64,000 bases of DNA from positions 1 through 64,000 of the forward strand of contig JAVKFY010000061.1 in the NCBI GenBank assembly GCA_040223615.1, written 5' to 3'. Positions 27,077 to 34,361 of the stretch are shown in pieces. The notes below the pieces were generated by a model that saw only the letters and a program-made list of their open reading frames with translations, ran no database searches and had not been told where the DNA came from. Origin of the DNA: JAVKFY01 sp040223615. GTDB taxonomy: Bacteria > Pseudomonadota > Alphaproteobacteria > GCA-2731375. The position numbers were made by a program, and so were the translations under genes. Numbering within the stretch: position 1 is the stretch's first letter; the number at the start of each line of letters is the position of its first letter.

Positions 27077-27150
27077 CGGTCGTCTTTGCGCCGGCCGCCG
27101 CGATCCGCGACAATGATGTCAGAGGAGCCGTGTTGTGACCGTGATTGGCC

Positions 27151-27984
27151 ATGTTTTCGAGTAAGTCGATCCTGATCGACCATGTGCTGAACGACCTGGA
27201 ACAGCGTCATTTGCGCCTGTTCGGGACCGACGACCGCGATCTGTCGGGCCACGTCCGCACCGCCGGCCTGATGGCGATGGAAGTGCTGACCAACTCCAAC
27301 GCGCTCTACCACAACCTGGAACATTCGCTCATGGTGACGCTGGTCGGGCAGGAGATCCTGCACGGCAAGTACCTGATGGAAGGCAGCGTCGATGCCGACG
27401 AGTGGGTACATTTCGTCATCTCGTTGCTGTGCCACGACATCGGCTATGTCCGCGGCATCTGCCCCGGCGACGGCCCCAACACGGCGGTGATTGACGCGGC
27501 CGGCCGCACGGTGGAGATCCCCGCCGGCGCCACCGACGCCTACCTCACGCCGCACCATATCGAGCGCGGCAAGCTGTTCGTCCGCTGGCGCTTTCGCGAC
27601 CATCCGGTGTTCGACCCGGAAGTGATCGCGCACAATATCGAGAAGACCCGCTTCCCGGTGCCCGCCGGCAACGACGCGGCGGAGGACACCGCCGCCCCCG
27701 GCCTGGTGCGCGCCGCCGACCTGATCGGCCAGATGGCCGACCCGGACTACCTGCGCAAGCTGGCGGCGCTGTTCTACGAGTTCGAAGAGACCGGCGCCAA
27801 TGCCGAAGTCGGCGCCGCCTCGCCGGAGGACCTGCGGCGCAACTATCCGGATTTCTTCTGGCGTATGGTCAACCGTCACATCCAGCCGGCGATCCGCTAC
27901 CTGGAGGCGACGCGCGAGGGCCGGCAATGGGTGGCCAGCCTGTACAGCCACATCTTCTCCGAACAGCACCGCGCGGCGTTGTAG
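27151..27984 (+). CDS. HD-type phosphodiesterase-like metalloprotein
   Basis: A 277-aa protein with the metal-site pattern of class I cyclic-nucleotide phosphodiesterases: YHNLEHS (53-59), LLCHDIGYV with His95-Asp96, and a His pair at 135-136. Hydrolysis of cAMP or cGMP is inferred from this signature and from the cyclase gene just upstream. No regulatory domain is attached. The start is ATG 27151; a TTG two codons earlier is possible. The paralogue follows after 11 nt. Confidence 0.75.
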   Translation: MFSSKSILIDHVLNDLEQRHLRLFGTDDRDLSGHVRTAGLMAMEVLTNSNALYHNLEHSLMVTLVGQEILHGKYLMEGSVDADEWVHFVISLLCHDIGYVRGICPGDGPNTAVIDAAGRTVEIPAGATDAYLTPHHIERGKLFVRWRFRDHPVFDPEVIAHNIEKTRFPVPAGNDAAEDTAAPGLVRAADLIGQMADPDYLRKLAALFYEFEETGANAEVGAASPEDLRRNYPDFFWRMVNRHIQPAIRYLEATREGRQWVASLYSHIFSEQHRAAL

Positions 27985-27995
27985 GGGGCCTGACG

Positions 27996-28832
27996 ATGTT
28001 CCGCCCCGCCGCCATCGTCATCGACGCCTTCGTGGACCGCGTGCTGGAGACCTATGACCGGCTTTACCCGCATCCCGACCTGGCGCACCGGCAGGCGCTG
28101 CTGCAGGTCGCGCGCATGGCGCTGTCGCGGATCGCCCGCTCCAACGCGCCCTACCACGATCTCGACCACACCATGGTGGTCACCCAGGTCGGGCAGGACA
28201 TCCTGCGCGGCAAGATGGTGCGCGACGGCATCGTCGACAGCGCGGACTGGGTTCACTTCGTCGCCTCGCTGCTGTGTTTCGCCGTCGGCTTCTCGCGCAA
28301 CCTGTGCCCCGGTGACGACGGCGAGGTCTGCGTCTGCGACGAAGCGGGCAATACCATCGCGATACCGCGCACCAAGTCGAATGGCGCGCTGTGGCCTTAC
28401 TTCACCGACCGCGGCAAATTCTTCGTGCGGCATTATTTCGCCGGCCATCCGCTGATCGACCCGGAGCGGCTGGCCGCCAATATCGAGTATTCCCGGTTCC
28501 CGCCGCCACCAGGCCACAGTCACGACACCACCAGCGACCCTGGCCTGCTGCGCGCCGCGCACATCATCGGCGCCGTCGCCGACCCGGATTTCATGCTGAA
28601 GATGAAGGCGCTGTTCATCGAGCTGCAGGAGTCCGGCATAGCCGGCCAGCTCGGCTTCAACAATGTCGCCGAGATGTCGAGCGGCTATGGCCGGCTGTTC
28701 TGGAACGTGCTGCACCCGCTGATCGGCGAAGGCATGAACCTGCTGACCTTCACCGCCGAGGGCCGGGTTTGGCTGGCCAATCTGCACGCCCATGTGCTGC
28801 GCGCCGAGCACCCGGCAGGCGCCACGCCCTAG
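27996..28832 (+). CDS. Phosphodiesterase-like paralogue lacking metal ligands
   Basis: A 278-aa tandem paralogue of the preceding protein, alignable without gaps over at least 140 residues (PYHDLDHTMVVTQVGQDIL against LYHNLEHSLMVTLVGQEIL). YH..DH is kept (54, 58), but His95-Asp96 became Phe-Ala (LLCFAVGF) and the His pair 135-136 became Tyr-Phe, so the metal site is gone. It is probably a non-catalytic partner or ligand sensor. AGGGGG precedes ATG 27996. It is 11 nt from the first copy and clearly co-transcribed. Confidence 0.75.
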   Translation: MFRPAAIVIDAFVDRVLETYDRLYPHPDLAHRQALLQVARMALSRIARSNAPYHDLDHTMVVTQVGQDILRGKMVRDGIVDSADWVHFVASLLCFAVGFSRNLCPGDDGEVCVCDEAGNTIAIPRTKSNGALWPYFTDRGKFFVRHYFAGHPLIDPERLAANIEYSRFPPPPGHSHDTTSDPGLLRAAHIIGAVADPDFMLKMKALFIELQESGIAGQLGFNNVAEMSSGYGRLFWNVLHPLIGEGMNLLTFTAEGRVWLANLHAHVLRAEHPAGATP

Positions 28833-28985
28833 CTACCAGAATTAACGCTGGCTTAAGCCCTGGCGGGCCATGCTGGTAGTTGGAGCGAAAGCAGGCGCAG
28901 CGGCCTGAGCCGAGTGCCGCGCAGGCGTCGCTCCAGCGTATCCGCGGTGCCGTGAATAATAGTCGCAAAGCAACGAGTTAGGGCA

Positions 28986-30200
28986 TTGGCACGAACCGAC
29001 GACGGTCAGCTTCTCCGCTACGTGGATGGCGAATTGCAGAAGCTCTGGAAGCTTGGCCGCAACGTCATTATCGGCTGGTGCGCGGAGCGTACGCACTTGT
29101 CGGTGCTGGTGGTGCCGCAATTCCTGCTCGCCGAATTCTTCGCCGACCACGACGAAATTCTTAACGGCGCCAGCCAGATGACCTCGCCGCGCATGGCCGC
29201 GGTCGCCGACCTGTGCGAGATCGAGCCCTATCAGATCGCGATTCCGGCCAGCATGCGCAGCGGTGCCATCCGCGCCGCCGCGATCGAGCGCCTGGTGCGC
29301 CGCTACAGCGTGCGCAAGCTGGAGGCGCGCGCCGCCGTCCTGTTCGATATCGTCAACTTCTCGCTCTACTCGCCGCTGGAGCAGGTCACGGCGCTCAACA
29401 GCCTGGCTTACTCGATCAACGTCGCACACCAGCGCGCCGGCGAGCAGGGCGTGAAAGTGGCACTGGCGCGATCCACCACCGGCGACGGTTTCTACGTCTG
29501 GAACCGCAACGACGGGATCAGCGCCGACATCGACCTGTTCTGCCTGATGATGCTGGTGCTGGCCGACAACGCGGTGGCGCAGCAGAAGTCGCGCAACGCG
29601 ACGGTCCCGTCGCTGCGCACCTGCTTTCACGTCGGCACCACCTTCGAGTATTTCCAGGCCGAGGGCGTGAATCCGGCGCTGCACAGCTACATCGTCGGCG
29701 ACCTGACCATCGACCTGGCGCGCATGATCGGCAAGGCGATGCCGAGCCAGGCGCTGATCGGCGACTTCGCCATCCGGCCCTCGCGCGACGGCCTGGACGT
29801 GAACCTGCCGCTGGTGGTCGACACGCCGCTTTTCGTCGCCGCCGCCTGGGAACGGCTGGAGGCATTCCGCGACGTGGTGCTGTCGCGCGAGACGATCTCG
29901 TCGTTGAAGTGCTATCTCACCGGCCAGCGGCTGCCGAACGGCAAGTTCAACATCATCCGCTATCAGATCCACGACAAGCACGGTCTGAAGCACCACGTGT
30001 TCAACGCCAAGTTCAACATCTACCGCGAGGACGGCGAGCCGATCTATCTCGGCCTGCAGTCGCGCGACCTGCACGAATTCGAGGCGGAAGAACAAGCTTA
30101 CGAGTCGTTCCAGACCGAAAGCTCGCTGATCTCCGAAGCCTTCCCCGACCTCGACGATCCGGAGACCGAAGACCTGGACCACGCCGCGCTGGCGGGGTGA
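28986..30200 (+). CDS. Class III nucleotide cyclase-like protein
   Basis: A 404-aa cytosolic protein. Its central part has a cyclase homology domain with both metal-binding acidic residues: Asp121 in VLFDIVNFS and Asp167 in TTGDGFYVWN. The regions before (1-110) and after (300-404) match no domain I know. Nucleotide cyclase activity is plausible but the transition-state Asn/Arg pair is not obvious. The start is a TTG at 28986 with AGGG upstream; a GTG 12 codons in is an alternative. Last gene of the cyclic-nucleotide cluster. Confidence 0.65.
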   Translation: MARTDDGQLLRYVDGELQKLWKLGRNVIIGWCAERTHLSVLVVPQFLLAEFFADHDEILNGASQMTSPRMAAVADLCEIEPYQIAIPASMRSGAIRAAAIERLVRRYSVRKLEARAAVLFDIVNFSLYSPLEQVTALNSLAYSINVAHQRAGEQGVKVALARSTTGDGFYVWNRNDGISADIDLFCLMMLVLADNAVAQQKSRNATVPSLRTCFHVGTTFEYFQAEGVNPALHSYIVGDLTIDLARMIGKAMPSQALIGDFAIRPSRDGLDVNLPLVVDTPLFVAAAWERLEAFRDVVLSRETISSLKCYLTGQRLPNGKFNIIRYQIHDKHGLKHHVFNAKFNIYREDGEPIYLGLQSRDLHEFEAEEQAYESFQTESSLISEAFPDLDDPETEDLDHAALAG

Positions 30201-30250
30201 ATTGGATGAGTTGCCGGGTGGCGCCACACGTGGGCCGCGCGAGCGAAGGA

Positions 30251-30325
30251 TGGTGGGCGCGACTGGGATTGAACCAGTGACCTCCGCGATGTCAACGCGG
30301 CGCTCTCCCGCTGAGCTACGCGCCC
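30251..30325 (-). tRNA. tRNA-Val (anticodon GAC)
   Basis: Complete cloverleaf on the minus strand: acceptor GGGCGCG/CGCGCCC, D stem GCTC/GAGC, anticodon stem CCGCG/CGCGG with loop TTGACAT (anticodon GAC, reads GTC), T stem ACTGG/CCAGT with TTCAATC, discriminator A and an encoded CCA (30251-30253). Confidence 0.97.
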
Positions 30326-30447
30326 GATCAGCCGCGACGGTATATTGAAAAGCCCGCGCCGGTGCAAGCCGGCGCAATTCGATTTGCCAGGACCGTTCCG
30401 CTTTGCGAGCATGCCCGGCGCCCGTTCATTACGAAGGAGCCTCGTTC

Positions 30448-31044
30448 ATGGTCTCGTCGACCGCCACCCGCCTGTTGCGGACCGCGTTCACCGCGCTCGC
30501 CCTGGGCGCCATCGCTACGACGGCGTCCGCCGCCACGGTATCCGGCCTGAAGCCGGTCGCCACCGCGCCGACCGACGACAATTCCGCGCCGGGGCTGGCG
30601 GTAGAGTACCTGCGTATCAAGGTACGGCATGTCGACGAGGTGGTGCAGGCTGGCATGGGGTCGCCAGGCGAACCGTTGCCGGCGCTGGACTACAACAGCG
30701 GCGACGGCAAGGTGCTGACCAGCGGACGGTCCGACGAAGTCGGCGCCCACATCCGCGGCCTGATGCACTTCCCGACCACCGGCACCTACATCCTCACCAT
30801 CCAGTCCAATGACGGCGTCCGGCTCAAGCTGAACGACCGGCTGGTGGTCGAGGACCCTGACGTCCATAGCGACCAGTATTCGGAGTACGTGAACGTGGTG
30901 ATCGACGAGGCCGGCTGGTACGACCTCTATGTGATCTACTTCGAGCGCAAGGGCACCTCGACCCTGGAGCTCTACTGGCAGACGCCCGGCTCCGGAAACT
31001 TCGAACTGGTCCCGGCGGAAGCCTTCCGCCACATGAAGAACTAG
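30448..31044 (+). CDS. Exported PA14-domain protein
   Basis: A 198-aa protein with a signal peptide ending at about ATTASAATV. The mature part is a PA14-type beta-barrel: GLMHFPTTGTYILTIQSNDG, then VRLKLNDRLVVEDPDVH and the closing LELYWQTPGSGNFELVP. PA14 domains bind carbohydrates or mediate surface contacts; here it stands alone. AAGGAG precedes ATG 30448. It is followed closely by an amidohydrolase gene on the same strand, which seems functionally unrelated. Confidence 0.82.
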   Translation: MVSSTATRLLRTAFTALALGAIATTASAATVSGLKPVATAPTDDNSAPGLAVEYLRIKVRHVDEVVQAGMGSPGEPLPALDYNSGDGKVLTSGRSDEVGAHIRGLMHFPTTGTYILTIQSNDGVRLKLNDRLVVEDPDVHSDQYSEYVNVVIDEAGWYDLYVIYFERKGTSTLELYWQTPGSGNFELVPAEAFRHMKN

Positions 31045-31060
31045 CCGAACCGGCGCCACG

Positions 31061-32095
31061 ATGACCGATGCCCCGCTGCCGACCGGCTATGGCCGCATCC
31101 ACCCGCCACGGCTCGACTGGCTTGCCGGCGCGGCATCGGAGCCGATCCTGGAGCCCGAACTGGAGATCATCGACACCCACCACCACCTGTGGGACGAGCG
31201 CGGCCGATACCTGCTCGACGACGTGCTGGCCGACACCGGCAGCGGCCACAACGTCACCGCGACCGTGTTCATCGAGTGCCACACGCACTACCGCACCGAC
31301 GGCCCGGCCGAGATGCGCCCGCTCGGCGAGATCGAGTTCGTCACCGGCATCGCCGAGGCGGCCGAGGCCATCGGCGGCACCCGGATCGCCGCCGGCATCG
31401 TCGGCGCCGCCGACCTCACGCTGGGCGCACGGGTCGAGCCGGTGCTGGCAGCGTTGGCCGAGGCCGCGAACGGGCGGCTGTGCGGCATCCGCCATTCCGC
31501 CGGCTGGCACCAGGACCCGGTGATCGGCAACCTGTGGGAGGGCGGCCCCGGCCTCTACCTGCGCGACGATTTCCGCGCCGGCCTCGCCTGCCTGAGCGGC
31601 ATGGGGCTGGTGCTGGACGGACTGGTCTACTTCAACCAGCACGCCGACCTGATCGACCTGGCCCGCGCCTGCCCCGACGCCAGCATCGTGATGAACCACA
31701 CCGGCATGCCGCTGGGCTACGGCCCCTATGCCGGCAAGACCGACGAGGTCTACGCCGCCTGGCACGCCACCATGCGGCAGATCGCGGCTTGTCCGAACGT
31801 GACGCTGAAGCTGGGCGGGATGATGATGCGGCTGGCCGCCTTCGACTACATGGCGATGCCGGCACCGCCGACCTCGACCCAGCTCGCCGACGCCTGGCGG
31901 CCCTATATCGAGCCCTGCATCGAGATGTTCGGGCCTGAGCGCTGCACCTTCGAAAGCAACTTCCCGGTCGACAAGATGGGCATCGGCTACGCCGCGTTGT
32001 GGAATGGCTTCAAGCGCATTGCCGCTGGCTGTTCCGACGACGACAAGGCGGCGCTGTTCGCGGGTACCGCCCGGCGCGTCTACAAGCTGGATTAG
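31061..32095 (+). CDS. Amidohydrolase family protein (TIM barrel)
   Basis: A 344-aa metal-dependent hydrolase of the amidohydrolase-2 group. The first strand carries the metal motif IIDTHHHLWDE; later conserved segments are VMNHTGMPLG and CTFESNFPVDKMG, where an Asp usually completes the site. Family members act on lactones or decarboxylate ring acids. The stop overlaps by 4 nt the end of the convergent cpdR gene. Confidence 0.87.
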   Translation: MTDAPLPTGYGRIHPPRLDWLAGAASEPILEPELEIIDTHHHLWDERGRYLLDDVLADTGSGHNVTATVFIECHTHYRTDGPAEMRPLGEIEFVTGIAEAAEAIGGTRIAAGIVGAADLTLGARVEPVLAALAEAANGRLCGIRHSAGWHQDPVIGNLWEGGPGLYLRDDFRAGLACLSGMGLVLDGLVYFNQHADLIDLARACPDASIVMNHTGMPLGYGPYAGKTDEVYAAWHATMRQIAACPNVTLKLGGMMMRLAAFDYMAMPAPPTSTQLADAWRPYIEPCIEMFGPERCTFESNFPVDKMGIGYAALWNGFKRIAAGCSDDDKAALFAGTARRVYKLD

Positions 32096-32454
32096 GCGGC
32101 GGCGAGCAGCCGGTCGATCTCGCTGACCAGATCGCGCAGGTGGAACGGCTTCGACAGCACCTTGGCCTGCGCCGTCGGGCCGGTGCGCTGGCGCATCGCC
32201 ACGGCGGCGAATCCGGTGATGAACATGACCTTGACGCGTGGGTCGACCGACACCGTGCGCCGCGCCAGCTCGATGCCGTCCATCTCCGGCATCACGATAT
32301 CGGCCAGCAGCAGGTCGAAATGGCCTTCCGCGATCACCGGCAGCGCCTCGTCGCCACGGCCGACCGCGAACACCACGTGGCCGGCGCGCTCCAGTGCGCG
32401 GGCCAGGAAGTGCCGCATCGACTCGTCGTCCTCGGCTAGCAGGATTTTCGCCAT
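32092..32454 (-). CDS. cpdR: CpdR-type response regulator
   Basis: A single receiver domain of 120 aa. Acidic pocket in LLAEDDESMRHFL, phospho-acceptor Asp52 in LLADIVMPEMDG, Lys in KVLSKPFHLRDLV. The segments SMRHFLARALERAGH, VMFITGFAAVA and KPFHLRDLV are characteristic of CpdR, the alphaproteobacterial regulator that in its unphosphorylated form directs ClpXP to substrates and is controlled by the CckA-ChpT phosphorelay. It lies divergent to an N-formylglutamate amidohydrolase gene, an arrangement I recall from other alphaproteobacteria. Confidence 0.9.
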   Translation of the reverse strand: MAKILLAEDDESMRHFLARALERAGHVVFAVGRGDEALPVIAEGHFDLLLADIVMPEMDGIELARRTVSVDPRVKVMFITGFAAVAMRQRTGPTAQAKVLSKPFHLRDLVSEIDRLLAAA

Positions 32455-32604
32455 CGTCCACTCGTCAACCGTCGTTCGGCGCAATCTATGACACCAGCCC
32501 CTAGTAAAGCGTAAAGGCCCCGCTGGCGACCATACGCCGGCCCTTCCCGCGCCCCGCAGCCATGGTAAGCTTGTGGACTGGAAATCCGGGAGTTGCCTGG
32601 CGCG

Positions 32605-33492
32605 ATGAGCACCGAGTTGGCGTCTGACGCACCCATCGAGGCCTACGATATCGCCTGGCCGGCACGCGTGACGGCGCCGGTGGTGTATGCGTCGCCGCAT
32701 TCCGGCACCTACTATCCCACCGACTTCATCGCCGCCTCGGCGCTGGACTTTCCGGTGCTGCGGCGTTCGGAGGATAGTTTCGTCGATGAGCTGTTCGCCG
32801 CCGCGCCGGGCTTCGGCTCGCCGTTGCTGCGCTGCCGCTACGCGCGGGTCTATCTCGACGTCAACCGCGAACCCTACGAACTCGACCCGAACATGTTCGA
32901 GGACGAGTTGCCGCCGCATACCAACACCACCTCGCTGCGCGTCGCCGGCGGGCTCGGCACCATTGCGCGCATGGTCGCCGACGGCGCCGAGGTGTACCGC
33001 TCCAAGCTGCAGTTCAAGGATGCCGAGCATCGCGTGCAGCAGGTCTACCAGCCCTATCACCAAGCGCTAGGCGAGCTGCTGACCCGGGCGCGCGACGCCT
33101 TCGGCGTGGCGGTGCTGATCGACTGCCACTCGATGCCGTCGACCGGCGTCGGGCGCGACGCTGCGCGCGGCCGTTCGCGCCCCGACGTGGTGCTCGGCGA
33201 CCGCTTCGGCACCGCCTGCTCGCCGGCGCTGATCGACCGGGTGCAGCGGCTGTTCGCGGCGGCCGGCTATGCCGTGACCCGCAACACGCCCTATGCCGGC
33301 GGCTTCACCACACACCACTACGGCCGCCCCGGCCAGAACGTCCACGCGCTGCAGATCGAGATCAACCGCGGCATCTACATGGACGAGGAACGGCTGCGGC
33401 CGCTGTCCGGATTCGGCGCCGTTCAGGCGCAGATCACGCAGATCATGGCCGCGCTATCCGGCCTGACGCCGGACGAACTGGGCGACGGCTAG
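32605..33492 (+). CDS. N-formylglutamate amidohydrolase family protein
   Basis: A 295-aa zinc-type hydrolase: VYASPHSGTYYP at the N terminus, YLDVNREPYELDP, and LIDCHSMPS with the metal His, then LQIEINRGIYM. The family converts N-formylglutamate to glutamate and formate in histidine breakdown, but no other hut gene is nearby, so a related role is possible. Divergent from cpdR, with 150 bp between starts. Confidence 0.88.
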   Translation: MSTELASDAPIEAYDIAWPARVTAPVVYASPHSGTYYPTDFIAASALDFPVLRRSEDSFVDELFAAAPGFGSPLLRCRYARVYLDVNREPYELDPNMFEDELPPHTNTTSLRVAGGLGTIARMVADGAEVYRSKLQFKDAEHRVQQVYQPYHQALGELLTRARDAFGVAVLIDCHSMPSTGVGRDAARGRSRPDVVLGDRFGTACSPALIDRVQRLFAAAGYAVTRNTPYAGGFTTHHYGRPGQNVHALQIEINRGIYMDEERLRPLSGFGAVQAQITQIMAALSGLTPDELGDG

Positions 33493-33537
33493 GCGCTTGA
33501 TCGACTTGGCATGTGCCTTGCGATAACGTCCACCAAG

Positions 33538-34230
33538 ATGGTTCGCATCGCCCACTTCCCGGCGCTTTTCGCGCTGTTGTGTCTGGCTGTCATGCCGGCG
33601 CGGGCGGAGTCCGCCAAGGCACTGCCAGCCGCGGAAATCTGCGGTTATCTGACCACCGAGGCGGAGCGCCTGACCGGCATTCCAGCGCAACTGCTGACTG
33701 CGATCGGGCTGGCTGAATCGGGCCGCTACGACGAGCACGGGCAGGCAAGAGTTGCCTGGCCGTGGACGATTTATGCCGAGGGCAAGGGCCGCTACCTGCC
33801 GAGCCGCGAGATCGCCGTCGCCGAGGTCAAGCGGCTGCGCGACAAGGGTGTGACGAACATCGACGTCGGCTGCATGCAGGTGAACCTCGGCTATCACGGC
33901 GAGAACTTCACCTCGATCGAGCATGCGCTCGACCCGATCGCCAACGTCGCCTACGCCGCCGTGTTCCTGAAGGAGTTGCACCAGGAGAACCGCTCCTGGA
34001 CCCGGGCCATCGCCTATTACCACTCGCGCACGCCGGAGCGGTATCGCAAGTATGCCGCGCGGGTGATGGCGCTGTGGGCCGAGGCCCGGCGCGACGCCAA
34101 CGAGGCGCGCCGCCTGCGCACCCAGGAAGAGTACAAGACCCGGATGGCCGAGCGCCGCGCCAAGCTGCGCCGCGTCGACCAGCCCAACGCCACCGACAAG
34201 CGCCACCTGAAACGGATCCCGGCGCAGTAG
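33538..34230 (+). CDS. Exported lytic transglycosylase (SLT domain)
   Basis: A 230-aa protein with a signal peptide (cut near VMPARAES). The SLT fold shows its catalytic Glu in IGLAESGRYD, the MQVNLGYHG motif and AIAYYHSRTPERY. It should cut glycan strands of peptidoglycan in the periplasm. The C-terminal 50 residues are very basic and charged, perhaps binding the wall. Follows the amidohydrolase gene closely; a REP-like palindrome follows its stop. Confidence 0.88.
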   Translation: MVRIAHFPALFALLCLAVMPARAESAKALPAAEICGYLTTEAERLTGIPAQLLTAIGLAESGRYDEHGQARVAWPWTIYAEGKGRYLPSREIAVAEVKRLRDKGVTNIDVGCMQVNLGYHGENFTSIEHALDPIANVAYAAVFLKELHQENRSWTRAIAYYHSRTPERYRKYAARVMALWAEARRDANEARRLRTQEEYKTRMAERRAKLRRVDQPNATDKRHLKRIPAQ

Positions 34231-34240
34231 GCGGGATCGC

Positions 34241-34346
34241 GTCATCCCGGCCGCAGCGCGAAGCGCGAAGAGCCGGGATCAACGGCCAGAAACGAATGAG
34301 CCGCTACCCGTTGATCCCGGCTGTCGCTTCGCGCCTCCGGGATGAC
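34241..34346. repeat. REP-like nested palindrome, copy 1
   Basis: Outer arms GTCATCCCGG (34241) and CCGGGATGAC (ending 34346), inner 13-bp arms at 34273-34285 and 34308-34320. Same family as the copy at 51617. It lies between two convergent genes and may work as a terminator. Confidence 0.8.
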
Positions 34347-34361
34347 GGAAAAAGCCGAGTC

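Noticed and set aside
28833..28985. Gap with CTACCAG (28833) and CTGGTAG (28873-28879) arms
   Set aside because: A 7-bp hairpin with a 33-nt loop is weak; it could be chance, so it is not listed as a terminator or riboswitch.
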